Shown: positions 9,040 through 17,874, numbered from the stretch's first letter. The stretch is DNA of 64,000 bases from Chaera sp964544355 (GCA_964544355.1 CAZJAI010000001.1:224288-288287); one strand, 5' to 3'. Notes: generated by a model from the sequence alone, not told the origin. Made by a program: numbers and translations.

Positions 9040-9885
9040 ATGATGGACGCTGATTTTTCATCCTGGCGGGCGGCGCTAAAAAAACACGCCTTGCGGGCGC
9101 GTGGCGTTAAAACTTATTTTTGGGAAGATTCAAGCCAGACCGGAGAAGTAATGGTATTCGTGCACGGACTAGGCGGCGATCATCACGGCCTGATGCCCCT
9201 GGCTTATTGTTTGCGCCGTTCGGGCCGGGTTGTTTTGATCGAACTGCCCGGTCACGGCGAGTCGGCCATACCCGGATGGATCCGGATGGCTGATTTTCAG
9301 CTGTGGTTCGCGGCAGTTCTGGACGAGCTGCGCAAACGTTACGGGCGGGTCGTGGTGATCGCGCATTCGTTCGGCTGCTCGGTAGCCGCCGCGGCGGTTT
9401 ACTCGGAGCGGTTGATCTTGATTAATCCCGTGCCCAGCCCGTCATCGGGTTTTGCCAGTTACGCCGGAATGATGTACCGTCTGCGCTGGCTCATGTCGCC
9501 GCTTTACAGCTGGTACCCGTTGGCCATGCTGCGCGGGCTGGCCATTAGAAAGATTCCCGGCCGGGCCAGTTTAAAAATGATTCACTGGGTAACAAGGCAA
9601 CAGCGCGTAACGCCGAAACAAGTCAAATATCAAATAATGGTCACGAGGGCTTTATTAAAAACCAGGCCGTTTCAGGCGGCTGATCAGCCTGGCGCCGGAC
9701 AACTGTTGGTGCTGGCCGGCACAGACGACAACATACCCCGGCAGCGCGATTCGCTGCAGCTGCAGGCGGTTTTTCCTGCTGCCATCATTTTGTTTTTGCG
9801 CGGCGGACACATTCTGCCAATTGAGTCTCCCGACTATGCCGCTCGGGCCATTATCTGGGCGCTGCCAAAGCTTGGAGTGTCCTGA
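9040..9885 (+). CDS. Alpha/beta hydrolase
   Basis: 281-residue hydrolase of unknown substrate, no signal peptide. The oxyanion segment is VFVHGLGGDHHG, the nucleophile elbow is AHSFGCS (Gly of GxSxG replaced by Ala at the first position), the acid is in GTDDNIP and the histidine in GGHILPIES. A TAAAAT hexamer at 9023-9028 lies 11 nt before the ATG and no Shine-Dalgarno is visible, so the mRNA may be leaderless. Converges on smpB with a 14-nt gap. Confidence 0.88.
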   Translation: MMDADFSSWRAALKKHALRARGVKTYFWEDSSQTGEVMVFVHGLGGDHHGLMPLAYCLRRSGRVVLIELPGHGESAIPGWIRMADFQLWFAAVLDELRKRYGRVVVIAHSFGCSVAAAAVYSERLILINPVPSPSSGFASYAGMMYRLRWLMSPLYSWYPLAMLRGLAIRKIPGRASLKMIHWVTRQQRVTPKQVKYQIMVTRALLKTRPFQAADQPGAGQLLVLAGTDDNIPRQRDSLQLQAVFPAAIILFLRGGHILPIESPDYAARAIIWALPKLGVS

Positions 9886-9899
9886 AAAAGATTGGTTCT

Positions 9900-10382
9900 T
9901 TAGGCCGCCGCCTGGCGCCGCGTTTTGCTCTCCTGCCGGATATCGCGCAGCTCGGCCCGTTTTTTTAAGACCTGTCGTTTGTCATAGGTCTTCTTGCCAC
10001 TGGCCGGAGCGATTACCGCCTTAATGTAGCGCCCTCCGGCCAGTATTTTGATAGGCACAATAGTCAGGCCGGACTGCCTGGCTTTAATAAGATCGGATAT
10101 TTGTTTTTTGCTGGCTAGCAACTTGCGCGGCCGACTGTCTACGGTTGTTTCGTTGCCGGGGCGGCCAAGGCGCAGGCTGAGCGAGGCGTTGTTCAGCCAC
10201 AGCTCGTCATCTTTAACGTTCACGAAAGCGCCTTTTAAGTGAGCGCGGCCTTCTCTAATTGCCCGCACCTCTGCTCCGGTTAGCACTATGCCTGCCGTCA
10301 GCTGGTTTTGGGTTTGAATGTGATAGTCGTAAAAGGCCCGCCGGTTGACAATACTGGGTGGATTGGATCTTTTTTTGGCCAT
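9900..10382 (-). CDS. smpB: SsrA-binding protein SmpB
   Basis: Binds tmRNA and brings it to stalled ribosomes. 160 residues, normal length. The family words NRRAFYDYHI, AGIVLTGAEVRAIREGRAHLKGAFV and KLLASKKQI are intact, and the basic tail contains the KKTYDKRQVLKKR motif needed for ribosome engagement. No tmRNA gene was recognised in this window. Divergent from the GT4 gene at 10490. Confidence 0.97.
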   Translation of the reverse strand: MAKKRSNPPSIVNRRAFYDYHIQTQNQLTAGIVLTGAEVRAIREGRAHLKGAFVNVKDDELWLNNASLSLRLGRPGNETTVDSRPRKLLASKKQISDLIKARQSGLTIVPIKILAGGRYIKAVIAPASGKKTYDKRQVLKKRAELRDIRQESKTRRQAAA

Positions 10383-10489
10383 TACTCACCAATTGTACCA
10401 GAGGCAAGTTATTGACAAATCGACCGGGCCCTTGATTGCGACTGCGGCCGGCTGCTGCGATTGCCTGATTTTTGCTATTATAGCTTCTG

Positions 10490-11530
10490 ATGCTAAAAAT
10501 AAATCTGGTCTCGGACAGCACCTATACGGTGCAGGGCCATGGCGTGCATACGGCGTTTGTTGAGCTGGCTGACGCTCTGGGACGGCTTTATGACGTCAGC
10601 GTAACTATCAATTCCAGGCTTGCGGCGGATGTCAGCCATATACACACGGTAGGATTTCTCGGGCTGTGGCATTTGCTGAGAGGATCGGGTAAAAAAGTCG
10701 TGTCCGCGCACGTGGTACCAAAATCGTTCGTAGGCAGCCTGGCGGGGGCTCGTTTCTGGTCCCGCTACGCCGCTCTTTATTTAAGATGGTTTTATAACCG
10801 GGCGGACCTGGTGTTGGCGCCTACCAAAAATACCGAACAGGAATTGAAGGACCTGGGCGTTGCCAGACCGGTCATCGTGTTTCCAAATATCATCAACACC
10901 GGCCGCTACAAAAAAAAGACTGGCCGGCGCCTTGCCCTTAGAAAACGCCACGGTATAGGCGAAAAACAATTCGTGGTGGTCGGCAGCGGGCAGATTCAGC
11001 CCCGTAAACGGGTGGATGTGTTCATAAAACTGGCCCGACTTAATCCCGACATTATGTTTTTGTGGGTTGGCGACATACCTTTCGGCCGCGTTGCTGACAG
11101 CGTCAAGGCTATGACCGATATGATAAAAAATGCGCCGCCTAATTTTCGCTCGACAGGGCTGTTGCCGCTGGAAAGAGTAGCCGATTATTATCAGTTGGCC
11201 GATGTCTTTTTATTGCCTTCCGAGCAGGAAACTTTCGGCCTGGCCGTTGTCGAAGCGGCCAGCGCTGGTCTTCCGGTGATTTTAAGGGATATTCCGGATT
11301 ACAATCAAACCTTTCGGGATGACGCAACCGTGGCTGATGATAAAACCTTCAATCAGGCTATCAGGCGGCTGCGTGACGACCGGCAGTACCGGCTCCGGAT
11401 GCGAAAAAAATCTTTGAAATTAGCCAGCCGGTATGATAGCCGCGACGGCGTCAAGCGGCTGGTGGCATTGTACCGGGCGCTGGCGGCCAGCCGCCTGGAT
11501 CGTTACGAAAAGGTGCCGGAAACAATATAA
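10490..11530 (+). CDS. GT4-type glycosyltransferase (GT-B fold)
   Basis: Transfers a sugar from a nucleotide donor; acceptor unknown. 346 residues: an N-terminal acceptor domain with GHGVHTAFVELADAL, then the donor half with VGSGQIQPRKRVDVFIKLA and the GT4 E-x7-E signature in SEQETFGLAVVEAASAGLPVI. A -10-like TATTAT at 10476-10481 lies 8 nt before the ATG with no Shine-Dalgarno, another probable leaderless start. Followed 22 nt later by a second GT4 gene, so the pair probably works in one glycolipid or polysaccharide pathway. Confidence 0.9.
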   Translation: MLKINLVSDSTYTVQGHGVHTAFVELADALGRLYDVSVTINSRLAADVSHIHTVGFLGLWHLLRGSGKKVVSAHVVPKSFVGSLAGARFWSRYAALYLRWFYNRADLVLAPTKNTEQELKDLGVARPVIVFPNIINTGRYKKKTGRRLALRKRHGIGEKQFVVVGSGQIQPRKRVDVFIKLARLNPDIMFLWVGDIPFGRVADSVKAMTDMIKNAPPNFRSTGLLPLERVADYYQLADVFLLPSEQETFGLAVVEAASAGLPVILRDIPDYNQTFRDDATVADDKTFNQAIRRLRDDRQYRLRMRKKSLKLASRYDSRDGVKRLVALYRALAASRLDRYEKVPETI

Positions 11531-11552
11531 CCGCCGCGGCCAAAGACTATAT

Positions 11553-12830
11553 ATGAAAATAGGACTTTTTACCGATACTTACCGGCCTTCGGTAAACGGC
11601 GTAGTGGTGGTGGTAGACATCTTACGCCACGGGCTGGAAGCCGCCGGGCATGAAGTGTTTATCTTCTGCAACGCCGAAAAAACCCTGCGCCTGGGGCCCA
11701 GCCCGGACAGGCACATCATCCGTTTTCCTAGCATTAAAAAAGCTTTTTTTGACGATTACGACCTGTCAATTTTTTTCCCGCCTCGCGAACTTAGGCGCAT
11801 CAGGGAGATCGGGCTGGATGTCATCATGTTTCTAACTCCTAGTCAGGTTGGACTAATGGGCGTTTACGCCGCCACCAAGCTGGATATTCCGCTAATATCG
11901 CAATATTCGACCGATCTGTACGAGTACATAGAACACTATCCGGTGGTGGTGCCGGGGTTAGCCGGCCTGGCGGCCACGCTGCCGTTTACCATTAAAATGA
12001 ACACCGAGGAAATCCGCGGCTGGGCGCGCACCTTCTTGCCTAGGCGTCGGCTGACCGCTTGGGGCCGGCAGACCGTCGCCAGGTTGCTGACTCTGCTGCA
12101 TAGCAAGTGCGACGCAGTGATAGTGCTGTCCCGTAAGTCGCTCCGGCAGCTGCGGGGCTGGGACGAAGACTCGTCTTGCCGCTTTGAGCTGATACCGACT
12201 GGTGTCGATCCCCTGCCCGAGCCATCGCCCAAAGAAGTCGCAGCTTTCAGGCGCCAGCTAGGCCTGGAACCTGGCGACCGGGTGGCCCTGTATGTCGGGC
12301 GGGTTGGCGCCGAGAAAAATCTGGACGTCATCATACCGATGATGGAGCTGATCGTGCGGGCCGAACCGAAGGCCAAGTTCGTTTTTGTGGGAGATTTCGA
12401 ATACCGCGAAAGACTGGAAGCCAAAGCGGCCGAGTCGGAAGCCGCTGGGCATATACTGTTTGCCGGCCGAATGCCCCGCCGCGAGCTGGGGGCCGCCTAC
12501 GCCGCCGCCGACGTTTTCGTTTTTCCGTCGCTCAAGGACACCCAGGGATTGGTGCTGCACGAAGCCGCTCTGGCCGGATTGCCGATTGTCATGTGCGACC
12601 CGGATGTCAGCGAAGTGGTCAAAGACGGGCAGAACGGCTTTATAGTTGAGGACAAGCCGGCCGAACTGGCCCGGGCGGTTTCGCTAATACTGGCCAATCC
12701 CGGGCTGGCCGAGAGGTTCAGCCGCCGCGGCCGCCAGCTGGCCGCGCGATTCACCGAGGCCAGGCAAACCGAAAAAATCGTGGCCTTAATAGAAGAAGTG
12801 GCCGCCAGCCACCGGCCGGCTAGCCGTTAA
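11553..12830 (+). CDS. GT4-type glycosyltransferase (MgtA / glycolipid synthase-like)
   Basis: 425 residues starting at the ATG before MKIGLFTDTYRPSVNGV; an upstream in-frame extension overlaps the previous gene and is not protein-like. The GxNGV loop near the N-terminus and VGRVGAEKNLDVIIPMMELI with FPSLKDTQGLVLHEAALAGLPIV are typical of GT4 enzymes that glycosylate diacylglycerol or phosphatidyl-inositol. It probably acts at the cytoplasmic membrane face. It overlaps the oppositely oriented GH-A-like gene by 4 nt. Lipid acceptor is inferred from family likeness. Confidence 0.9.
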   Translation: MKIGLFTDTYRPSVNGVVVVVDILRHGLEAAGHEVFIFCNAEKTLRLGPSPDRHIIRFPSIKKAFFDDYDLSIFFPPRELRRIREIGLDVIMFLTPSQVGLMGVYAATKLDIPLISQYSTDLYEYIEHYPVVVPGLAGLAATLPFTIKMNTEEIRGWARTFLPRRRLTAWGRQTVARLLTLLHSKCDAVIVLSRKSLRQLRGWDEDSSCRFELIPTGVDPLPEPSPKEVAAFRRQLGLEPGDRVALYVGRVGAEKNLDVIIPMMELIVRAEPKAKFVFVGDFEYRERLEAKAAESEAAGHILFAGRMPRRELGAAYAAADVFVFPSLKDTQGLVLHEAALAGLPIVMCDPDVSEVVKDGQNGFIVEDKPAELARAVSLILANPGLAERFSRRGRQLAARFTEARQTEKIVALIEEVAASHRPASR

Positions 12831-13930
12831 TTGCGGCTGGTCTCAACCTCCCGTCGCACCGCTTCCCAGACGGCGTTGTCGCCGAATTTAACCTTGCGCC
12901 AGTACCACCACTCGCCTCCCCAGGTGTAAATGTCTTTGAAGCCAAGCTGTCTGGCGAAAGTGATGTTTAGATGTATCTGGTCGTAACTCATGGTGCGGTT
13001 TTGTTCGGCCACGGACAGCCGGGATGTGTCCACCGGGCCCCATGGTTCGAGCTGAAGCTCGTGGACGTATAACTTGGCTTTGGGGTGCAGCAGCTTGATC
13101 AGGGCGGCTCTCAGCCGGTGGTACCACAGAGGCGTCGGATACCAGACGTAGCCCGGTATCAGTTTGTCGTTGTAGACGTAGCGGTAGATGGAGAAACCGT
13201 AGGCGTCGGGCACCGGCTGGCCCAGCGGCAGGCCGTGTTGATCGCTCAGGCTCATCCAGATCGGCTTTTTGGATATGTTCCGCACCAGATTGAATTCTTC
13301 CATCAGCCTTTGGCGATCTGGCGGCAGGCAGGTGCCGAACCAGTTGTTGAGCGCCTCGTTCTCCAGCTGCCAACTTTGCAGGGCCGGATGGTTTTCGTAA
13401 CGCTTGACTACCGTTTCCATATAGGCGTAAAGCGCTTGTTTCCAGGCGTTGCCGTTGAGACTTTCGGCCCAGGCCGGTTGAAAACACTCCGGCCAGCGCG
13501 GTTGTCGAAGGCCGATCACCAGGGTAACTTTGGCGCCTCGGCTGGCGGCCTGGTCCATCATCCAGTCGAGATCGCTGAAATTCATCTGGCCGCGCACCGG
13601 CTCGAAACTACTCCAGTAGCTCATCAGCCTAAAGCGCCTGATTTGCAGATCATCCAGCAGCGCCAGGTAATTCGCTCGCCAGTCCAGCCCGAGCTGCTCG
13701 GAGCGTTCCTTAGAGAAGCTGACGCCGAAATTGTAATTTTTAACTGGCGGGAACAACACCGGATTAAGCACCACCGTGGCCAGCGAAACCGCCATTAAAA
13801 CCAGCAGAGCCATGGCCGGCCAGCGGATAAAGCGCCGGTTGAGCTGGCGGCGCAGACGGCGCAGATGCTCTTTGGCCAGATGGCTGATTTTTTTCAACCG
13901 GTGGTTTTTAATTTTAGTTATAGGGCTCAT
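12827..13930 (-). CDS. Membrane-anchored clan GH-A-like glycoside hydrolase
   Basis: 367 residues: a basic cytoplasmic tail, one transmembrane helix at about 38-58, then an extracytoplasmic TIM-barrel-like domain. The pair WQLENEALNNWFG (Asn-Glu, acid/base position) and YVHELQLEPWG (Glu, nucleophile position) is the pattern of clan GH-A retaining glycosidases. The early segment RRFRLMSYWSSFEPVRGQMNFSD also fits the first strands of such barrels. Substrate unknown; possibly host or environmental glycans. Convergent with the GT4 gene. Confidence 0.75.
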   Translation of the reverse strand: MSPITKIKNHRLKKISHLAKEHLRRLRRQLNRRFIRWPAMALLVLMAVSLATVVLNPVLFPPVKNYNFGVSFSKERSEQLGLDWRANYLALLDDLQIRRFRLMSYWSSFEPVRGQMNFSDLDWMMDQAASRGAKVTLVIGLRQPRWPECFQPAWAESLNGNAWKQALYAYMETVVKRYENHPALQSWQLENEALNNWFGTCLPPDRQRLMEEFNLVRNISKKPIWMSLSDQHGLPLGQPVPDAYGFSIYRYVYNDKLIPGYVWYPTPLWYHRLRAALIKLLHPKAKLYVHELQLEPWGPVDTSRLSVAEQNRTMSYDQIHLNITFARQLGFKDIYTWGGEWWYWRKVKFGDNAVWEAVRREVETSRN

Positions 13931-14015
13931 ACGGCCTCTAAATTATGCCTTAAGTCCAACTAAAGTCTAGCCGATAGGCGGCATTTTGAGAATGGTCGGT
14001 GCCGGGAGCGTCTTG

Positions 14016-14573
14016 TTAGGTGGCTTGCCACTTACCTTTAATTTGGATGGGACGGCAGGCCGACCACAACCCTTTGCCGGTTTGGCGGGCGCGATCCTGG
14101 GCGGCCTGGAAATCGGCCGATTGCGAGAACGGAAAAAACGTATAGGCGAAACCGTAGCCTTCTTCGATCAGCTGCCGGTTGATCTGACTGCCGTCGGCTA
14201 GATAAACGTAGCGCAGCAGCCTCCCGTAGCGGTCGCGGTTGTCGCCGACGGGATCTGCCTGCAGCCGCACCGGCTGGCCGGCGATTCGCTTTTTAGTGTA
14301 GGCGGCCGCTTCGGCTGAGAAGCACTGGCCCTTAGCGTCTGGCTTGGTCGTTTCGGGAGTATCCACGCCGATAAAGCGTATCCGCTCGGTTTTGCCGTTC
14401 ATGATCACGCTGACGGTATCGCCGTCGGCAAAGCTGATTACTCTGTAACTGCCCGGCGGCGCGGCCGGCAAAACCGGCAGATTATTGGCCGGCAGCAGCC
14501 CTAAACGGCCGGTGGCCACTATTAACAGCCCGACGGCCAGGCCGGCCAGAACTTTCTTACGCCGCCTCGTCAT
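14016..14573 (-). CDS. Secreted or anchored thermonuclease-like (SNase) protein
   Basis: 185 residues with an N-terminal hydrophobic segment at about 8-24 acting as signal or anchor. The SNase fold follows: FADGDTVSV (metal Asp region), IRFIGVDTPET (Arg and the DTPE motif), and DRYGRLLRYVYLADG (second catalytic Arg) with NRQLIEEGYGFAY. Members cleave DNA/RNA outside the cell. In a reduced-genome bacterium this could supply nucleotides; that role is inferred. Divergent from trehalase. Confidence 0.93.
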   Translation of the reverse strand: MTRRRKKVLAGLAVGLLIVATGRLGLLPANNLPVLPAAPPGSYRVISFADGDTVSVIMNGKTERIRFIGVDTPETTKPDAKGQCFSAEAAAYTKKRIAGQPVRLQADPVGDNRDRYGRLLRYVYLADGSQINRQLIEEGYGFAYTFFPFSQSADFQAAQDRARQTGKGLWSACRPIQIKGKWQAT

Positions 14574-14611
14574 GACTTTCTTGTAACATAAGCGGACCTG
14601 TTTTTAAAGAG

Positions 14612-14640
14612 TTGTCATAAGAGTTTTGATAAGGTATAAC
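14612..14640 (+). promoter_or_regulatory. Promoter of the trehalase gene, leaderless type
   Basis: TTGTCA (14612-14617), a 17-bp spacer and TATAAC (14635-14640), then 8 nt to the ATG at 14649. A start site at the usual distance falls at or next to the ATG and no ribosome-binding site can fit, so the mRNA is predicted to be leaderless. Confidence 0.75.
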
Positions 14641-14648
14641 CACATTAA

Positions 14649-15815
14649 ATGGATTACCAGCGGGTGCTCGATTACATAGACGGCTACTGGCCACACGTTA
14701 TTAAGGAGCAGGCGGCTGACGACGGGCCGCTGATCGGCCTGCCCCGCCCCTTTGCCGCTCCCTCGCACGAACCGATTTTCCGCGAACAGTTTTACTGGGA
14801 CAGCTACTTTATTTCGCTGGGTCTGCTGGGCAGCGAACACGAGCAGCTGGTGGTAGATATGACCGAAAACATGTTTTATCTGCTGGAGCGTTTCGGAATA
14901 ATCCCCAACGCTAACAGGTTTTACTTCCTCTCGCGCTCTCAACCGCCGATTCTAACCAGCATGCTCAAGTTGGCGCTGGAAATTAAAAGCCGCCGCGGCG
15001 ATGACGACGTGGAGGTTACCGCCGAGCGCTGGTGGTCTTTGGCCGAGAAAGAATATCGCACGGTCTGGCTGGGCGAGAGCTTTCCTCACGTCAGGCAGGT
15101 ATTCCGCGGCTTGTCGCGCTATTTTGACGCCAATTACCTTAACGACTTGATCGCCTGCGAGTCCGGCTGGGATCATTCCACCCGATGCCGAGGCGACTGG
15201 CTGTCACATTTGCCCATAGATTTAAACGCCATGCTGTTTAAATACGAAACCGATTTTGCGGAACGGGCCAAGCAGCGGTCGGATACGGTCGCTTACGAGC
15301 GCTGGCAGTCCATGGCCGCCAGGCGGTCGCAGGTGGCGGCCGAACTTTGCTGGGACGACAGCCAGGGGTTTTTCTTTGACTATGATTTTGTCGGCGGCGT
15401 GATCGAGCCAACCGTCAGCCTGGCCGGGTTTTATCCGCTCTGGGCCGGCATGGTCAGTCAGGACCGGGCGGCCGTCATGGTTGAGAAATGGCTGCCCAGG
15501 CTAAAATTTCCCGGAGGCATGGTCGCGTCGCTGAGCAGTCAGGAAACTAAGCAATGGGCCTATCCCAACGGCTGGGCGCCGTTGCAGTGGATAGTGGCCG
15601 AGGGATTGGCAGCCTACGGTTTTAAGGACGAGGCCCGCGCGGTGCGGCGCGCCTGGTGCGACACCTGCGCTCAGGCCTTTGGCCGCACCGGCGTGCTGCA
15701 CGAGAAATACAACGTGGTGGACCCCGAGCAGCCGCCTGAGCCCGGGCTTTACGGCACTATCGAGGGGTTTGGCTGGACCAACGGTGTGTTCGCCGATTTT
15801 GTCAAAAAGCTTTAA
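14649..15815 (+). CDS. GH37 trehalase-like glycosidase
   Basis: Predicted to hydrolyse alpha,alpha-trehalose in the cytoplasm (no signal peptide). 388 residues, shorter than the roughly 500-550 of E. coli trehalases. Signature 1 is FREQFYWDSYF, signature 2 is KQWAYPNGWAPLQW; the catalytic acid region is ESGWDHSTR and the base region is LHEKYNV, all matching GH37. The leaderless promoter lies directly upstream. Other GH37-like or GH63-like glucosidases share the barrel, so the exact substrate is not certain. Confidence 0.88.
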   Translation: MDYQRVLDYIDGYWPHVIKEQAADDGPLIGLPRPFAAPSHEPIFREQFYWDSYFISLGLLGSEHEQLVVDMTENMFYLLERFGIIPNANRFYFLSRSQPPILTSMLKLALEIKSRRGDDDVEVTAERWWSLAEKEYRTVWLGESFPHVRQVFRGLSRYFDANYLNDLIACESGWDHSTRCRGDWLSHLPIDLNAMLFKYETDFAERAKQRSDTVAYERWQSMAARRSQVAAELCWDDSQGFFFDYDFVGGVIEPTVSLAGFYPLWAGMVSQDRAAVMVEKWLPRLKFPGGMVASLSSQETKQWAYPNGWAPLQWIVAEGLAAYGFKDEARAVRRAWCDTCAQAFGRTGVLHEKYNVVDPEQPPEPGLYGTIEGFGWTNGVFADFVKKL

Positions 15816-15834
15816 AAAGTAGCTAAAAAACAGT

Positions 15835-15867
15835 GCCGCCGCCCAGGCGAAGAACGGCGGCTTTAAT
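15835..15867 (+). terminator. Weak intrinsic terminator after trehalase
   Basis: GCCGCCG (15835-15841) pairs with CGGCGGC (15855-15861), followed by TTTAAT. The T tract is short, so termination strength is doubtful. Confidence 0.3.
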
Positions 15868-15883
15868 GGGGCCGAACGGTCGT

Positions 15884-16318
15884 TTATTTGCCGCCGCCGA
15901 TGGCTATGCGCTTCGGCTTGGGCAGTTCCTTGAACGGCACGCTGACTTTTAGCACCCCGTTTTTGAAATCGGCCTTAATGCTCTCGGCGTCGGCGTGCTT
16001 GGGCAAAGCTACCCGGCGGTAAAAGCTGCTTGAGCTTTCCCGAACCAGATAACGCCGTTTTTTACGCTCTTCTTCTTTTTCGCCGTGCTCGGCTCTGATC
16101 TCCAGGGCGTTGTTGTGGACGTCCACATTAATCTCGTCGCTTTTAAATTGCGGCAAATGGGCCTCGATGACCAGTTGCTTGTCATCCTCCTGGTAGACGT
16201 CGGTTACCGGAAACAGCTGCCTGGTCCGGTTGTCCCCGAAAGCTTCGTTAAACACCGAGTTGAGCTGCTCGTGCAGCGAGTTGAGCTCGGCGAAAGGATC
16301 AAATCTGACTATTGCCAT
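15884..16318 (-). CDS. Hsp20 / alpha-crystallin small heat-shock protein
   Basis: ATP-independent holdase. 144 residues: MAIVRFDPFAELNSLHEQLNSVFNEAF at the N-terminus matches class A bacterial Hsp20, the alpha-crystallin core follows with DVHNNALEIRAEH and SSFYRRVALPKHADAESIKADFKNGVLKVSVPF, and a C-terminal KRIAI supplies the I-x-I-type anchor. Preceded by a good Shine-Dalgarno and by a promoter overlapped by a CIRCE operator, so expression should be heat-inducible through HrcA. Confidence 0.96.
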   Translation of the reverse strand: MAIVRFDPFAELNSLHEQLNSVFNEAFGDNRTRQLFPVTDVYQEDDKQLVIEAHLPQFKSDEINVDVHNNALEIRAEHGEKEEERKKRRYLVRESSSSFYRRVALPKHADAESIKADFKNGVLKVSVPFKELPKPKRIAIGGGK

Positions 16319-16391
16319 ATCCTACCTCCTTTTTATTAACCTTAAGATTTTGCCGTTGAGGCCGGCCGATTCAGCCAGACCTTCACTTAAA

Positions 16392-16430
16392 ATAATATAA
16401 AAACTAGCACTCTCATGTCAAGAGTGCTAG
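16392..16430 (-). promoter_or_regulatory. hsp20 promoter with CIRCE (HrcA) operator
   Basis: CTAGCACTC (16404-16412), nine bases, GAGTGCTAG (16422-16430) is the CIRCE inverted repeat apart from its outermost base pair. On the minus strand TTGACA (16416-16421) lies inside it, with TATTAT (16392-16397) 18 bp downstream. HrcA binding would therefore cover the -35 element. Confidence 0.9.
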
Positions 16431-16449
16431 CAGCAACTTAATCGCGGTG

Positions 16450-16704
16450 CTAACCAAACAGGCTGAGCTGTCCGGGTGTGATCGCCAGCAGCGCGGTATG
16501 CCCGAGCTTCCTGCTGGTACCGTTGGTCTCACGGTAATGCCTCACCGCTTCTACTATCCGGGTGAACGTTTCCCGGCCGTGCCTGTAGGTCAGGCCCAGC
16601 ACGTAATCCTCGCCGGCTTTCCCCTCTTTCCAGCGCACTTCGTCCAGTACCGGGTCGATAACCTCAGGATCGGGCCACGTTTCCGCCCGTGTTGACTCAG
16701 GCAT
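16450..16704 (-). CDS. Small hypothetical protein (84 aa)
   Basis: Not recognised. Acidic N-terminal half (ESTRAETWPDPEVIDPVLDEVRW) then a more basic, regular segment ending in ITPGQLSLFG. No membrane helix or metal motif. A strong Shine-Dalgarno, AAAAGGAGG with 4 nt before the ATG, supports real translation. It lies upstream of hsp20 on the same strand but is separated from it by the CIRCE promoter. Confidence 0.65.
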   Translation of the reverse strand: MPESTRAETWPDPEVIDPVLDEVRWKEGKAGEDYVLGLTYRHGRETFTRIVEAVRHYRETNGTSRKLGHTALLAITPGQLSLFG

Positions 16705-16806
16705 GTCGCCTCCTTTTAAAATTTGTTTTTGAAGTTTGATATTTAAAATTATGCCCCTACCGCCCGGTCATTTCAAGCCCGAGACGGCGCGAAATCCGCT
16801 TTGGTG

Positions 16807-17376
16807 TTAGTAGTCGATGCCCTGGTTGGCTAAAAATTTTTCGTCGAAGTGGTGGCGCAGCTTGGTCATGTTAGTGGCGATGTCGGCAAGGCCGAGCAGT
16901 TTTTGGGGAAAGTTGCGCCCGGTTAGGCACAGGCTGGTGCCGGGCGAACGCCGCCTGATCAGCTTGGTCATCTGTTCTTGAGTGATCAGTCCGTGATGCA
17001 GGGCGTTGTTAATCTCATCGCAAATCACCAGTTGGCGGTCTCCCCCGCTGGCCTGCCGCCAGGCAAAGTCGTAAGCGGCTTGGGCCGCCCGGTGGTGCTC
17101 CGCGTCCGAAACCCCGGCGGCGCTCAGCTCCCTGGCGTGGTAAAATCCCTTGCCGCCTTTATGAACCACCAGTTGATCGCCGAAGATAGGGGCTATTTGC
17201 TTGATGAAGCGGTGTTCGCCAACTTCCCAATCTTTGATGAACTGCACGAAAGCCACCCTCCAGCCGGTTCCCAGGGCTCGGCATAATAGACCCAGCCCGG
17301 CGCTGGTCTTGCCCTTTCCCGCTCCGGTGTAAACCACCACTACGCTGGCTTTTTGCTTGTAATCATCGAACGCCAT
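16807..17376 (-). CDS. cobO: Corrinoid adenosyltransferase-like P-loop protein (CobO/BtuR family)
   Basis: The family transfers adenosyl from ATP to cob(I)alamin. Residues show the modified P-loop VVVYTGAGKGKTSAGLGLLCRALGTG, then AFVQFIKDWEVGE, LVICDEINNAL (Walker B) and the tail MTKLRHHFDEKFLANQGIDY, all family features. ATG at 17376 is preferred over an in-frame TTG 24 nt upstream because TATACT (minus strand, 17389-17394) lies 12 nt before it. No cobalamin-dependent enzyme or other cobalamin gene is in the window, so its present role is unclear. Confidence 0.88.
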   Translation of the reverse strand: MAFDDYKQKASVVVVYTGAGKGKTSAGLGLLCRALGTGWRVAFVQFIKDWEVGEHRFIKQIAPIFGDQLVVHKGGKGFYHARELSAAGVSDAEHHRAAQAAYDFAWRQASGGDRQLVICDEINNALHHGLITQEQMTKLIRRRSPGTSLCLTGRNFPQKLLGLADIATNMTKLRHHFDEKFLANQGIDY

Positions 17377-17419
17377 AAGGTGCTTATTAGTATAGTCCAA
17401 AAGCTGCGGCGGGCTGAAG

Positions 17420-17866
17420 CTAATCGCTGGAGAATAATTTACGGATGATTCGCTGCCGCCGCCGGTAGTTGATATCCTGTCCGGCTGGCGTCTCCAGCAG
17501 TCTGTCCAGCAGAAAATAAGCGTATTCCAGCGGCTGCGTCAGGCCGGGGTCTGGCTGGAGTTCCTCGGGAGAGTAGGTGTCTCCCAGAATCTCCTGAACG
17601 CGTCGTCTCCACAATGCGGCCATGGCGGAGTTTTTGGATTGCGGCGCGGCAGCTACCCCTTCGGGGCCGCAGTGGTAAAGGATCGACTCTAGAACCGCCG
17701 CCGATTTGCCCGAAGGATGCGACCAGATGGAGGTTATGAGATCCAGGGCGGTGGCGTCGTCTATTTCGGACGGATCTATCCGTTCGTCTTCGGCCGGATG
17801 GGCCGGCTGGAAATAATAAATCTTGGCTTCCGGGTGATTGCCGCGGTCGCCTCCGGATTTGTCCAT
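17420..17866 (-). CDS. Hypothetical protein (148 aa)
   Basis: Not recognised. Soluble, with an acidic N-terminal half containing EDERIDPSEIDDATALDLITSIW and a basic C-terminal stretch NYRRRQRIIRKLF. No catalytic motif or membrane helix. Its ATG is 8 nt downstream of the glutaredoxin stop codon, so it is probably co-transcribed with it. Confidence 0.6.
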   Translation of the reverse strand: MDKSGGDRGNHPEAKIYYFQPAHPAEDERIDPSEIDDATALDLITSIWSHPSGKSAAVLESILYHCGPEGVAAAPQSKNSAMAALWRRRVQEILGDTYSPEELQPDPGLTQPLEYAYFLLDRLLETPAGQDINYRRRQRIIRKLFSSD

Positions 17867-17874
17867 GGGCGTTT

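Noticed and set aside
11433..11552. N-terminal extension of the second GT4 enzyme
   Set aside because: The 40 upstream residues overlap the first GT4 gene, are Trp/Arg-rich nonsense, and the protein family starts at MKIGLFTDTY.
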